The notes: a model not told the origin generated them from the letters alone. A stretch of DNA of 64,000 nucleotides from Thermosporothrix hazakensis (GCF_003253565.1 NZ_QKUF01000014.1:1-64000), one strand, 5' to 3'; positions 33,601-41,093 are shown, counted from the stretch's first letter. Numbers and translations are program-made.

Positions 33601-35197
33601 TACCTATATTGTGAACGGGCGTACCGAGGATGCGATTGCTACCTATCGGCGTATCTTGCAGCTTGAGCCAAATAACCTGACCTATCGCATGCGTCTGATC
33701 AATCTTTTGTCGTCGCATGGGAATAAAGAGGATCTCTTGCGTGAGCGAACGCTGGCAGCGGAAGCGTATCTGCGCCTGGGCTATATGGATCGTGCGCTGA
33801 CCGAACTGGAGCAGGCGCTACAGGAGAGCCCGACCAGTGTTCCTACCCGCCTGAACTATGCACTGGCTTTGCAAAAGCTCGGACGCAGTCAGCAGGCGAT
33901 GGCTGAGTATCAGCGCGTCTTGCAGGTTGATCCTCGCAACATCACCGCGTTGGTCAGGCTACATATCATGCAGATTACGGCCCTCGGTACTGCACGCTCG
34001 AACTCGTTGGAACTGCTTTCTCGCATTCGCTGGCAACTGCGTGGTGAAGGCCAGAAGAACGCGAACGCGGTTGTCCGTGAGTATCTGCAGGCAGTTGATA
34101 TCTATCCGAATAATGCGGATGTTCACTATTCGCTCGGACAGATTTACCAGCAGTGTGGCCTGTTTGATAAAGCGGTCGATTCGTACAGCCTATCGCTGCG
34201 TGATAGCTCGGTGGAAGTGCTGGCACGGGTTGCGTCCGCGCATTGTCTCTTGCAGCAAGGGAAGCCCGAACCTGCAATTCAGCATCTCGAACAGGCTCTT
34301 CAGGCCGTCCGGCGCTCGCCCGTGGCGATTGATCCGGCTACCTGGGCCGCCCGTCCCCGTGAGGAGGGTGAGGAGCATAAAGCGCCAGAGGTCGAGATCT
34401 CGAAGTTACTGGCGGATGCCTATGCTCGTACAGGTCGTATGGAGCAGCGCGATGCCCTGTTACGCCAGTTGAAGCAGACTCGTGCCGCTCAGGATGAGGT
34501 TGCCTCGACACTGGCGGAGATCTCGGCGCGTCAGAGCGACCCTGAGACAACGCTGCGTGAGTATCTGGAGCTGGTGAACCATTATCGGAGCAGTCGACAG
34601 GGAGACAACGCGATCAAGGTGCTGAACGAGATGGTGCGGCTTGCTCCTCAGGATCCTCGCGCTCATGAGGAACTGGCCGAGATCTATATCAACCGTGGTC
34701 TACTCGAAGAGGGCATTGCAGAGCTACGCCTGCTGGCCGATATCTACTTACGTCGGAATCGCTCGAGTGATGCCGCGCTGGTGCTTCAGCGTATCGCCAG
34801 TATCTATGATGAGATGGGCGACAATGATGAGGCTCTGGCGAACTACTGCCGGGCCGCCGAGCTTGACCCAACCTCAATGGATCTGATGCGCGAGGTGGTT
34901 GGTTTCTGTTATCGTGTTGGCCGATCTCATGAGGCCGCCAGATATCAGGAAGCGATTGCGCGCCACTACTACGAAACCCATCAGGTGAAAGAGGCGGTCG
35001 CCGCGCTACAGCAGTTAATCACTATCGATCGAACGAACTACGATGCCTATGATATGCTCGGTCAGACCTATCAGTCTGTTGGTGAGTATGAACAGGCAAG
35101 CAGGGTATATCGTAACCTGGCAAAGGTGAATCCAGGGAGCACAGTAGCGCGTGAACGCCTGGCGACATTGCAGGAGTTGCGTTCAAGTTCCCGCTAA
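30686..35197 (+). CDS. Giant TPR protein with Pro/Gln repeat region (1503 aa)
   Basis: ATG 30686, with AGAAAGAG upstream, is preferred over 30647. Order: TPR repeats (residues 1-195: EALREYQRALAEFPEDATARSGLGFCY and following), a Gly/Asn/Ser-rich linker (about 215-285), two or three more TPRs (290-440), a Pro/Gln-rich region (about 450-855) with seven intact QPTPPPGQQP units and one shortened, then some ten or more TPRs to the end (YINRGLLEEGIAELRLLADIYLRRN type). There is no signal peptide or membrane helix, so it is cytoplasmic. TPRs make it a protein-interaction scaffold; the partner is unknown. The repeat region is encoded by near-identical DNA and may vary in length between strains. Confidence 0.85.
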   Translation: MPGNREVYSAAINAADRHRWDSQWMEALREYQRALAEFPEDATARSGLGFCYMQLKQWQQALNEYEYILRRDPSNIIALSKTAELYGILNRREDAYQAYLHLADLYSQAGQGARAEAAWLKAVQLSPGNPEPHERLASYYFEKKDIAAMMQQRLAAAQGYLYRNELELARQQCEEVLRADNSNVQARQLLAQIQQGSGPPLGTAWPDSVSSAGPPAHMPQTTNSPFSQTTNSDHSVANTVSSGNTSGGNTGIMGNMGSAGNYGGVNNMASSAALTGSGGMPRRRITASQVTEALKQAQIFQDQGRYNEAIDLCEQILESGFDRPDARYFLGWLYQEQQRWDDAIRQFQMLLNDPDYALSCYYALGQCYRARGDLRTATVHFDEAVDRVNLDALTVEEADQLVQLCQEAAEAHRLLGEQEQALTVYNALLGFLRSRGWNDKVAQVEFMLQQAQNAPAPARPVTPPVTQNGSPMQGPPSQMPPQQPMADAATMMFNAPPQAPMPPQQPQQPQQPAANQANNNVGELPDWLTGILNEGEQPQMAAPQQPPMSPPQASVAEQPTMMQPSIGDQMAPQQSVPSQPLQAPQPEQQAAPSWLTEDIPPAAPNSTRVLPQDQFGGDIFGQPMQQPTPPPGQQPAVQQPTPPPGQQPTVQPMQQPAAPQSMQQPTPPPGQQPAMQSIPQQPTMPQQPAPAQPAAQQSSFLFEQPTPPPGQQPAMQQPVAPQPQQPTPPPGQQPAVQPMQQPVAPQPQQPTPPPGQQPVMPQGFPFEQQPQQPTPGQQPVMPQSFPLEQQPQQPTPPPGQQPAVQPMQQPVVAQQPVMPAPAEKSPVVSQPLQAAPTPADQVSLLLPNTPQEPQLSTLAGMIAGTASPQPETKPAEDLLSQLAGSTNTVQVEDAITASTYNLPENVRGRVAQSMRDIQNYVNHGLLTPAMEECLRVIEMAPQYLDVHQVLCEIYVRQGKIEQAITKYAILVDTYIVNGRTEDAIATYRRILQLEPNNLTYRMRLINLLSSHGNKEDLLRERTLAAEAYLRLGYMDRALTELEQALQESPTSVPTRLNYALALQKLGRSQQAMAEYQRVLQVDPRNITALVRLHIMQITALGTARSNSLELLSRIRWQLRGEGQKNANAVVREYLQAVDIYPNNADVHYSLGQIYQQCGLFDKAVDSYSLSLRDSSVEVLARVASAHCLLQQGKPEPAIQHLEQALQAVRRSPVAIDPATWAARPREEGEEHKAPEVEISKLLADAYARTGRMEQRDALLRQLKQTRAAQDEVASTLAEISARQSDPETTLREYLELVNHYRSSRQGDNAIKVLNEMVRLAPQDPRAHEELAEIYINRGLLEEGIAELRLLADIYLRRNRSSDAALVLQRIASIYDEMGDNDEALANYCRAAELDPTSMDLMREVVGFCYRVGRSHEAARYQEAIARHYYETHQVKEAVAALQQLITIDRTNYDAYDMLGQTYQSVGEYEQASRVYRNLAKVNPGSTVARERLATLQELRSSSR

Positions 35198-35208
35198 GGT
35201 TTGTTCTT

Positions 35209-35242
35209 GGAGAGGGGCAATAATTTGCCTCTCTCTTTTTTT
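35209..35242 (+). terminator. Terminator after the TPR gene
   Basis: The G-rich arm GAGAGGGGCAA pairs (one mismatch) with TTTGCCTCTCTC across a short loop, and is followed by TTTTTTT. It lies directly after the stop codon. Confidence 0.8.
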
Positions 35243-35284
35243 ATTTTGACCGGGCTCGCTCGTGGTTCTGCTTCCAGGAAGGGC

Positions 35285-35314
35285 TTGACGAATCATGTTA
35301 GGGTGTGCTAATAT
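35285..35314 (+). promoter_or_regulatory. Sigma-70-type promoter of a candidate non-coding transcript
   Basis: TTGACG (35285-35290), 18-base spacer, TAATAT (35309-35314). The transcript would start near 35321 and end at the terminator 35579-35622, with no convincing gene between. Confidence 0.65.
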
Positions 35315-35320
35315 CCGAGT

Positions 35321-35622
35321 AGGTTGGTAAGATTTAAAGGGGAAAATGAAGGCCAGATATATTCCATTTTCCCTCCTTCTCGCTGTTTTTCACGTCAGGG
35401 AATGTGTTCGGGAACTCGTGGGTACCGAAACACATTCCTTTCTTTTGGGGATCAGGCGTCATCTGGCGAGAATGCTTCTTATATGCAAGCGAGTAAGAAG
35501 AAGTATTTGGTCCTATCAGTATAATATCCTTAAATGCGTAATAGTACCCATTCTTTCATGTGCATATGCTTTACCTCCCCTCGCCTCTGCTAAGCCTCCT
35601 CTAGCGAGGCGAGGTTTTTTTT
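35321..35622 (+). ncRNA. Candidate structured non-coding RNA of about 300 nt
   Basis: Between a good promoter and a strong terminator lie three hairpins: GGGAAAATG (35340-35348) with CATTTTCCC (35365-35373); a 13-bp stem with one bulge, GGAATGTGTTCGG (35399-35411) with CCGAAACACATTCC (35425-35438); and AATGCTTCTT (35471-35480) with AAGAAGTATT (35498-35507, one G-U). The next rightward gene is more than 3 kb away and the genes in between run leftwards, so it is not an obvious 5' leader. An ORF from 35346 with AAGGGG upstream runs through the terminator and is probably not real, but a short leader peptide cannot be excluded. I do not recognise it as 6S, tmRNA, RNase P or SRP RNA. Confidence 0.5.
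35579..35622 (+). terminator. Strong rho-independent terminator of the candidate ncRNA
   Basis: CCTCGCCTC (35579-35587) pairs with GAGGCGAGG (35606-35614), followed by eight T (35615-35622). Confidence 0.88.
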
Positions 35623-35706
35623 GCCGGAGGGAAAAAAGAGCGCAAGAGGAATCCCTTCAGAGGGGAGGCCTGCCCTTGCGCTTTTACTCTTTTGAGGGTG
35701 AAGAGT

Positions 35707-36810
35707 TTACTTGCCTGGTTTTTCGCGGGCTTTTTCCGCGTGAGCCACGGTACGGGCGGCAGCGGCTTTACGGTATGCCATCTCATCGCGTTTTGTCTTG
35801 ATCTCAAGCAAGGCGCGATAGGTCTGATAGACGACCGGACGGTAGGCGAGGTCATGCGTGTCCATAAAGCGGATGGGATAGCCGCCAAACCCGCGCTTGA
35901 ATTGATAGACGCCCCAGAGCTCCTGACCTTCTTCGAGGATATCAGGAATACCCCGGAAGTTGTAGTACCAGCAACCATGTTGTTTAGCCCACTGGATGCC
36001 AGTCCATTGCAACAGGTGGTTTGGCATGCGCTCACGATGCTCGTTGCCCGATGCTCCGTACATATACCAGCTCCAGCGCCCGAAACACAGAACAATGATC
36101 GCAGCAATGGGCTTGCCTTCATATTCGGCTACAAAAAGCTGACCCATGTCCTGTGAGCGGAAGGTTTCGAGTACGTTGCGGTAAAACTCTTTGCTATTAA
36201 TATGGAAGCGATCGCGCTCGCTTGTTACCTGATAGAGACGGAAGAAGGCATCAAAATCAGCGTCGCTGGTTCCGGGACGGACGGTGACGCCTTTCCGGCC
36301 TGCCAGCCGAATATTGTATCGCCACTTCTCTTTCATCTGAGAAAGCAGCGTTTTCTCGTCTGGCTGGATATCCAGCACCCATTCGTGACGGATATGGACA
36401 TAGTGCGGGTTTGCATGAAAGCCAAAGCGGCGCAAGGCCGAGGACCATTTCAGGTTGCGATCAGCAACGCTTGGCTCCACTTTTAGCATAAAAGCGCCCC
36501 GCTTATGCGCCTCTGCCTTCACGAAATTGAGGAGGACGGTCATTGCGGGAGAATGAGGGTCCTCAATAATCGGTCCACGTGGTGCGTAAAAGTAGGTCTG
36601 CTTGATAATTGGTGCCTGAGAGACCAGGATCAGCATTGCGGCGCATAGCTTGCCGTCGTTGTCTACAACGCCGACACGAAGTGTTTCCTGCACGCCGTCA
36701 AGCTGAGTGGCGTAGTCTCCCCACTCATAGGATTGTGTAATATTGCAGCAGACTGATGAGGCGACGAAATCGTTCCACTGCTGACGGTCAGTAATAATAC
36801 GGGCTTCCAT
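35707..36810 (-). CDS. FemX-type peptidyltransferase (FemABX/GNAT-fold, 367 aa)
   Basis: ATG 36810 with AAGGA upstream; a TTG two codons earlier is possible. Double GNAT fold with ITQSYEWGDYA near the N-terminus, YFYAPRGPIIED, WRYNIRLAGRKGVTVR, YQVTSERDRFHINSKEFYRNVLETF, WYMYGASGNEHRERMPNHLLQWTGIQWAKQHGCWYYNFRGIP and LWGVYQFKRGFGG. This is the FemAB/FemX pattern: transfer of an amino acid from aminoacyl-tRNA to the peptidoglycan precursor stem. It is third in an operon with a paralogue and a GNAT enzyme. Ends in a Lys/Arg/Ala-rich tail. Confidence 0.92.
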   Translation of the reverse strand: MEARIITDRQQWNDFVASSVCCNITQSYEWGDYATQLDGVQETLRVGVVDNDGKLCAAMLILVSQAPIIKQTYFYAPRGPIIEDPHSPAMTVLLNFVKAEAHKRGAFMLKVEPSVADRNLKWSSALRRFGFHANPHYVHIRHEWVLDIQPDEKTLLSQMKEKWRYNIRLAGRKGVTVRPGTSDADFDAFFRLYQVTSERDRFHINSKEFYRNVLETFRSQDMGQLFVAEYEGKPIAAIIVLCFGRWSWYMYGASGNEHRERMPNHLLQWTGIQWAKQHGCWYYNFRGIPDILEEGQELWGVYQFKRGFGGYPIRFMDTHDLAYRPVVYQTYRALLEIKTKRDEMAYRKAAAARTVAHAEKAREKPGK

Positions 36811-36838
36811 TTCCAATCCTTTTATTCTGTGTCCTGTT

Positions 36839-38083
36839 TTACGCCGATTTTTCCGCCTTCTTTTGCTGTTCTACGGGCGGTTTCTTCTTGCTACCGGCTA
36901 TCTGTTTCTCGGCGGGATTCTGCGCTGATTTGGCCCCATTCTGGGCGGCTGCCGGTGAGGTTTTCTCAGGGCGTTTGGTCTGAAGCTGACCGCTGGCGGC
37001 TCGCTCAAGCTCGACTTTTCGGCGTTCGCGTGCGCGGCGGGCGCGTTTCCATTCGACAAGCGTTGTCCAGAGCGTATAAATGGCTGGCCGGTACACAAAG
37101 TCCTGTGTAGGGATATTCAGGCGGGAGAAGCCCCCAAAGCCCTTCTTATATTCGTAGACGCCCCACATTTCCTCGCCGGGCTCCAGAATCTCTGGAATGG
37201 TACGGAAGTCAAAGTGAGTGCATCCCTTTGACTGTGCCCACTGGATACAATGATATTGCAGCAGGTAGGTGGGCTTGAGATTGCGCTTGTGGTTGCTTGA
37301 GGCGCCGAACATATCCCAGCACCAATCGCCAAACCGGATCAGCATTTTCGCCGCGATCGCTTCGCCCTCGTGTTCTGCGAGGAAGAGTACCGCATCACCC
37401 TTGCTGGCAAAGTGCCGCAGGATCTCCTTATGATACGCTTTGTCGTGAATGAAGAAGGCGTCACGCTCGCTGGTAATTTTCATCAATTCGTAGTAGGCAT
37501 CGAAATCGGCATCGGTGGTTGCCTCACGAATAACGACGCCTTTACGGGCGGCGGAACGCACGTTCTGACGCCATGTCATCTTGAATTTTGCAAGCAGTTC
37601 CTCAGCGGGAGGGCGGATGTCCAGGACCCAGCTTCTACGCCCGTGAACGGCTATCGCGTTGTTACGGAAGCCGAGGCGCTGATAGGCGTTGATCCATTCC
37701 TGCTGATTGGGATCGTCATCGGCGATATTGGGTTCGATACGAAGAACGACGGCCCGTTCTTTGCGAGCAATCAGATGAGCATGCTGGATCAACGCTGGCA
37801 GTGCAGGCGAATCGGGGCTGGTAACGGTTGGCCCTCGAACGCTATACAGCCACTTGAGCTCGACGCCCGGGATTTTGACAGGCAGAGGAACCGGATTGAC
37901 GGTCAGTAGCATCGCGCCGATCATTTCGCCTTCCTGAAGGGCGCCCAGACGGTAGATGCGCCCTCCGAGATATTTGTTGAGTTCTCCCCACTCATAGGAC
38001 TGTAGAAGATGCCCGCGAGGCTGTGCCTGAAGGAAGTTATTCCATTGTTCGCGATCGGTGATTTCTTCTATGGTAAGAGACAT
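36839..38083 (-). CDS. FemX-type peptidyltransferase with long basic tail (414 aa)
   Basis: ATG 38083 (TTG 38089 possible); the ribosome binding site is weak and the start nearly touches the stop of the upstream GNAT gene, so coupling is likely. Motifs parallel the downstream paralogue: LLQSYEWGELN, YSVRGPTVT, WRQNVRSAARKGVVIRE, MKITSERDAFFIHDKAYHKEILRHF, MFGASSNHKRNLKPTYLLQYHCIQWAQSKGCTHFDFRTIPEILEPGEEMWGVYEYKKGFGG. The last 75 residues (from RARRARERRK) are Lys/Ala/Gln-rich, low complexity and could bind nucleic acid (tRNA) or membrane. Two FemX enzymes in a row suggest a two-residue cross-bridge. Confidence 0.92.
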   Translation of the reverse strand: MSLTIEEITDREQWNNFLQAQPRGHLLQSYEWGELNKYLGGRIYRLGALQEGEMIGAMLLTVNPVPLPVKIPGVELKWLYSVRGPTVTSPDSPALPALIQHAHLIARKERAVVLRIEPNIADDDPNQQEWINAYQRLGFRNNAIAVHGRRSWVLDIRPPAEELLAKFKMTWRQNVRSAARKGVVIREATTDADFDAYYELMKITSERDAFFIHDKAYHKEILRHFASKGDAVLFLAEHEGEAIAAKMLIRFGDWCWDMFGASSNHKRNLKPTYLLQYHCIQWAQSKGCTHFDFRTIPEILEPGEEMWGVYEYKKGFGGFSRLNIPTQDFVYRPAIYTLWTTLVEWKRARRARERRKVELERAASGQLQTKRPEKTSPAAAQNGAKSAQNPAEKQIAGSKKKPPVEQQKKAEKSA

Positions 38084-38089
38084 ACGCAA

Positions 38090-38662
38090 TTACTTCTTTT
38101 CTTCTTGCTCCAAAAACTCACTTCTCAAAAGGCTGTATACACGAACGTTGTTATATTTGCCGAAACGGAAAATGGCTTCGCGCAATGTACCTTCATACTT
38201 GAAGCCCGCTTTTTCATCGGCTTTCCATCCGCCTATATTCTCTTCCATGTCCTGCGTCTGGATGCGGTTCAGATTTAATTCCATAAATCCGTAGCGGATC
38301 ATAAGCTTTGTTGCCTCAGTGCCGTATCCCTGCCCCCAGACGCTGCGATCTCCGATAATGACGTAGAATTCGGCTGTCTGATTGAGGGTGTTGATGTCCT
38401 TTAAGCCAACCAGACCGATGAGGCGATTATCACTCTTCCGCACGACACCAAAAATAATATGACCGAAGCTTTTGTACAGGTTCTCGATGCGTTCTTTTCC
38501 GCGGTAGTCGCTTGTTGGGTAAACGGAGAAATAACGGCGGATCTCCTCATCATTTAGCCAGGTGGAATACAGGTGGTTGTCCTGGGCCGGTTCCAGAGGA
38601 CGGAGGTAGAGACGGTCTCCAATAATAAAAGGGTTTTGCATCTCGGTAATATTTTCAGACAT
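38090..38662 (-). CDS. GNAT-family N-acetyltransferase, RimJ/RimL type (190 aa)
   Basis: Several in-frame ATGs exist (38749 to 38641); I chose 38662 because GGAG stands nine bases before it. Blocks: GDRLYLRPLEPAQDNHLYSTWLNDEEIRRYF, IFGVVRKSDNRLIGLVGLKDIN, VIIGDRSVWGQGYGTEATKLMIRYGF (acetyl-CoA loop Q/RxxGxG/A) and NLNRIQTQDMEENIGGWKADEKAGFKYEGTLREAIF. It acetylates an amine, possibly a protein or peptidoglycan-related substrate. First gene of the GNAT-femX-femX operon; its stop is immediately followed by the FemX start. Confidence 0.88.
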   Translation of the reverse strand: MSENITEMQNPFIIGDRLYLRPLEPAQDNHLYSTWLNDEEIRRYFSVYPTSDYRGKERIENLYKSFGHIIFGVVRKSDNRLIGLVGLKDINTLNQTAEFYVIIGDRSVWGQGYGTEATKLMIRYGFMELNLNRIQTQDMEENIGGWKADEKAGFKYEGTLREAIFRFGKYNNVRVYSLLRSEFLEQEEKK

Positions 38663-38872
38663 AGTTTTGTACTCCATAGCTTCAATGTTCTCATGCATAC
38701 AAGTTACTGGTTTTGAGGGCAGTATAACATAGCGAAAAATTCGAGGCAATTTGATCGTGCTTTTCTAGGGAGAAAGGGATACTATGCACAGACAGGTATC
38801 CTATTTCGCTCTTTATCCTGCGGCCTCACTCCTGTTTCGTCAACTTGCTGTCTATCTTTGCTTGCTTGCCTC

Positions 38873-38902
38873 TTGACAGCGAGATTTCTCTATGTCTATA
38901 AT
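38873..38902 (+). promoter_or_regulatory. Consensus sigma-70 promoter for the leader and oligopeptide-binding gene
   Basis: TTGACA (38873-38878), 18-base spacer, TATAAT (38897-38902): both hexamers are perfect. The start site would be near 38909, leaving a leader of about 440 bases before the gene at 39351. TTGACTAAACTGATCAA (38903-38919), with TTGA/TCAA ends, may be an operator overlapping the start. Confidence 0.85.
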
Positions 38903-39060
38903 TGACTAAACTGATCAACTAAATTAAAAATCCAGGTAGCGTGCCCCTTGGTACGACTTCAACAGGGAAAAGTAGGTACGGAAAAATGTTTGTGATTGAG
39001 TCCGAGAACCCCCTTCGGAGGTTCGCTTTGACGCCGCTTGCGCCACGCGTCAACCTATCT

Positions 39061-39138
39061 ATGATTCGTGCTATTCCTCATATGTCCTCCCTCTCTCAGC
39101 GTTGTATGCCCTGTTCCATGTGTGCCTGTTGTTGTTAG
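39061..39138 (+). CDS. Cys/Met-rich leader peptide (25 aa, or up to 65 aa)
   Basis: From ATG 39061 the frame encodes 25 residues ending CMPCSMCACCC before TAG, that is six Cys and two Met in the last eleven codons. The same frame is open from GTG 38941 (65 aa) and ATG 38986 (50 aa, with a GGAAAA element upstream). None has a strong ribosome binding site. Runs of codons for one amino acid just before the stop are typical of regulatory leader peptides; poly-Cys uORFs that sense cysteine are known from mycobacteria. Downstream is an oligopeptide-binding lipoprotein, a plausible source of sulfur amino acids. The peptide itself would not need a function. Confidence 0.5.
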   Translation: MIRAIPHMSSLSQRCMPCSMCACCC

Positions 39139-39241
39139 GGCCTGGCTGCATTCTTTCATTCCTTTCTCTTGAGTCTTCTCTTTTCATTCTATGGCATGGA
39201 ATAAAATCCTGTCATTGATGTGTCTTATGTTATAAACTAGA

Positions 39242-39267
39242 GAAAATAACACCGCTCGGTTATTTTC
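39242..39267 (+). terminator. Hairpin in the leader, possible conditional terminator
   Basis: GAAAATAAC (39242-39250) pairs with GTTATTTTC (39259-39267), followed by ATTCTTTTCTGTT. The stem is A-T rich and the T tract is interrupted, so strength is moderate, which suits an attenuator. Confidence 0.5.
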
Positions 39268-39350
39268 ATTCTTTTCTGTTCATCCCTGAAGGGAAACACT
39301 ATTTCTCAAATAGGTATTCCCTGGCTGGCAGTGTAAAGGAGTTCTTATCG

Positions 39351-41093
39351 ATGTCATTACGACGTAGCCCAATGCGAAAATACTCTTACATCCTGTTGGG
39401 CTTTCTGGCTCTGCTCGTCGTCGCCTGTGGAGGCGGGAACACAACCACAGCAAATGATGGCGGGAAAGCACCCGAGAACAGGCAGGTTCTGGTTCAGCCG
39501 ATGGTCGGCCCTGGATCATTGAAGACGCTCGATCCGCCGATCGCTGGCGGTCCGCGTGTGGTGAGCATGCTCTATACCGGCCTGGTGCAGCTTGACGAGA
39601 ATTTACAGGTGATTGATCAGCTTGCACAGACACACGAGGTGGCAAGTGATGGCGTGACCTGGACATTTAAGCTGAAACCCAATCTGAAGTTCAGCAATGG
39701 AGATCCCCTGACATCTGAAGATGTTGTCTACAGCATTGATCGAGCTCTCCAGCCTGCGACAAAGGCTCCAGATGCGCTTTTCTATTTGCGCCTTATCAAA
39801 GATGCGGACAAGCTGGCAACAGGCAAAATCAAGACGCTGATCGGTTCCAGTCTGCTGACTCCTGATCCGCAGACCGTGAAGATCATCACCAGCAAGAAGG
39901 CCAGTCACTTCCTGTATGCGCTGGCCTATGAGACGGCTTTTGTAGTGAATAAGAAGGTCGTTGAGAAGTATGGCTCAAGCTATACCCACCATATCAAGGA
40001 GGGCGCTGGAGCCGGTCCGTATATTCTCTCTGAGGCTGATGAAAACAAAGCGTTCGTTTTTGTTCCCAATCCGAACTACAATGGACCAAAGCCACAAATT
40101 AAGAAGGTGATTATTCCTTTCTACAAGAGCCAGGACACGATGTATCAGGCCTACCAGACCGGTGAGGTCAGCTACACGAACGTGCCTCCCTCTCAGCTCG
40201 AAGCTGCCCAGAAACTGCCCAATAACCAGTTCTACAGGGCAGCTATTCAGGGGACCACGTACTACACGATGAACTATCTGATCAAGCCGTTTGACAATCA
40301 GAAGGTTCGTCAGGCTTTTGCCCTGGCCCTGGATAAAGAGCAGATCGCGCGCTCGGTGTATAAGGATACGATTATTCCGACAAACCATATCGTCCCTCAG
40401 GGAGCGAACAGCTACAACCCGAATCTCAAAGGTCCGGCTGGTGTGAATGATTTGAAGGGCGATAAGGCCAAAGCAAAAGCGCTCTTTGAAGAGGGACTCA
40501 AAGAAGAGGGCCTGAGCCGCGATAAACTGCCCCCGATCACGCTTTCGATACCCCAGGGTGATACGCTGGTGCAGCGTGAGGCTGTGGTGGTGCAGCAGAT
40601 GTGGAATGAGACGCTTGACCTGGACGTCCGGGTGAGCGTTGTTGAGACCTCGAAATATTACGAAGATATGGACGCCACAAAGAACAATCCACATGGAATG
40701 ATGATCTGGCGCTCCTACTGGAAAGCAGATTATGCGGATCCGCAGAACTGGCTGACCTTGCTGTTCGATAAAGAGTCGACTTTTAACAATGAGAACTATG
40801 GTGCAAACAATGCCTCCAACAAGGCAGAGCAGCAGAAGGCCATTGATCTCATGTATACTGCTGATGCAAACTTCAATCAGGATGAGCGCATCAAGCAGTA
40901 TCAGGAGGCGGAACAGATGGTTGTCGATCATGCTGCCTGGATCCCTCTGTTCCAGATGACAAAGGTTCAGGTGCGCAAGCCGTGCGTAAAAGGCATGATC
41001 AATTCGGCCCCGTTTGATCCGGCTCCAGACAACTGGTCGAAGATCTACATTTCAAACGACCAGCCGTGCATTAGCTCAAGATATACTGTCTGA
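39351..41093 (+). CDS. Oligopeptide ABC transporter substrate-binding lipoprotein, OppA type (580 aa)
   Basis: ATG 39351 follows AAAGGAG. A lipoprotein signal (MRKYSYILLGFLALLVVAC) places Cys27 at the lipobox. SBP_bac_5 blocks: LKTLDPPIAGGPRVVSMLYTGLVQLDEN, TWTFKLKPNLKFSNGDPLTSEDVVYSIDRAL, GAGPYILSE, YYTMNYLIKPFDNQKVRQAFALALDKEQIAR and PLFQMTKVQVRKPCVKG. It binds peptides outside the membrane for an Opp/Dpp-type importer. No permease or ATPase genes follow, so it depends on a transporter encoded elsewhere. The upstream leader suggests control by sulfur amino acid supply (inference). Confidence 0.93.
   Translation: MSLRRSPMRKYSYILLGFLALLVVACGGGNTTTANDGGKAPENRQVLVQPMVGPGSLKTLDPPIAGGPRVVSMLYTGLVQLDENLQVIDQLAQTHEVASDGVTWTFKLKPNLKFSNGDPLTSEDVVYSIDRALQPATKAPDALFYLRLIKDADKLATGKIKTLIGSSLLTPDPQTVKIITSKKASHFLYALAYETAFVVNKKVVEKYGSSYTHHIKEGAGAGPYILSEADENKAFVFVPNPNYNGPKPQIKKVIIPFYKSQDTMYQAYQTGEVSYTNVPPSQLEAAQKLPNNQFYRAAIQGTTYYTMNYLIKPFDNQKVRQAFALALDKEQIARSVYKDTIIPTNHIVPQGANSYNPNLKGPAGVNDLKGDKAKAKALFEEGLKEEGLSRDKLPPITLSIPQGDTLVQREAVVVQQMWNETLDLDVRVSVVETSKYYEDMDATKNNPHGMMIWRSYWKADYADPQNWLTLLFDKESTFNNENYGANNASNKAEQQKAIDLMYTADANFNQDERIKQYQEAEQMVVDHAAWIPLFQMTKVQVRKPCVKGMINSAPFDPAPDNWSKIYISNDQPCISSRYTV

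Larger units (their letters stand above)
38909..39350 (+). promoter_or_regulatory. Long structured 5' leader, candidate attenuator or riboswitch
   Basis: A possible three-helix fold: TAGGT (38973-38977) with ACCTA (39053-39057) closes a junction holding the hairpin GAACCCCC (39006-39013) / GGAGGTTC (39017-39024) and the hairpin TTGACGC (39028-39034) / GCGTCAA (39047-39053). Next comes an ORF whose end is extraordinarily rich in Cys and Met (stop at 39136-39138), then the hairpin GAAAATAAC (39242-39250) / GTTATTTTC (39259-39267) followed by ATTCTTTTCTG, a plausible intrinsic terminator, 84 bases ahead of the coding start. This layout is that of transcription attenuation. The fold was found by eye. 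Confidence 0.5.

Noticed and set aside
35399..35438. T-box riboswitch, because of GTGGGTACCG resembling the T-box motif GGTGGNACCGCG
   Set aside because: The motif lies in a stem loop in the middle of the transcript, not before the terminator, and no aminoacyl-tRNA synthetase or amino acid gene follows.
35346..35801. 151-codon ORF with AAGGGG upstream
   Set aside because: It runs through a strong terminator and then antisense to femX; the product has no domain-like pattern.
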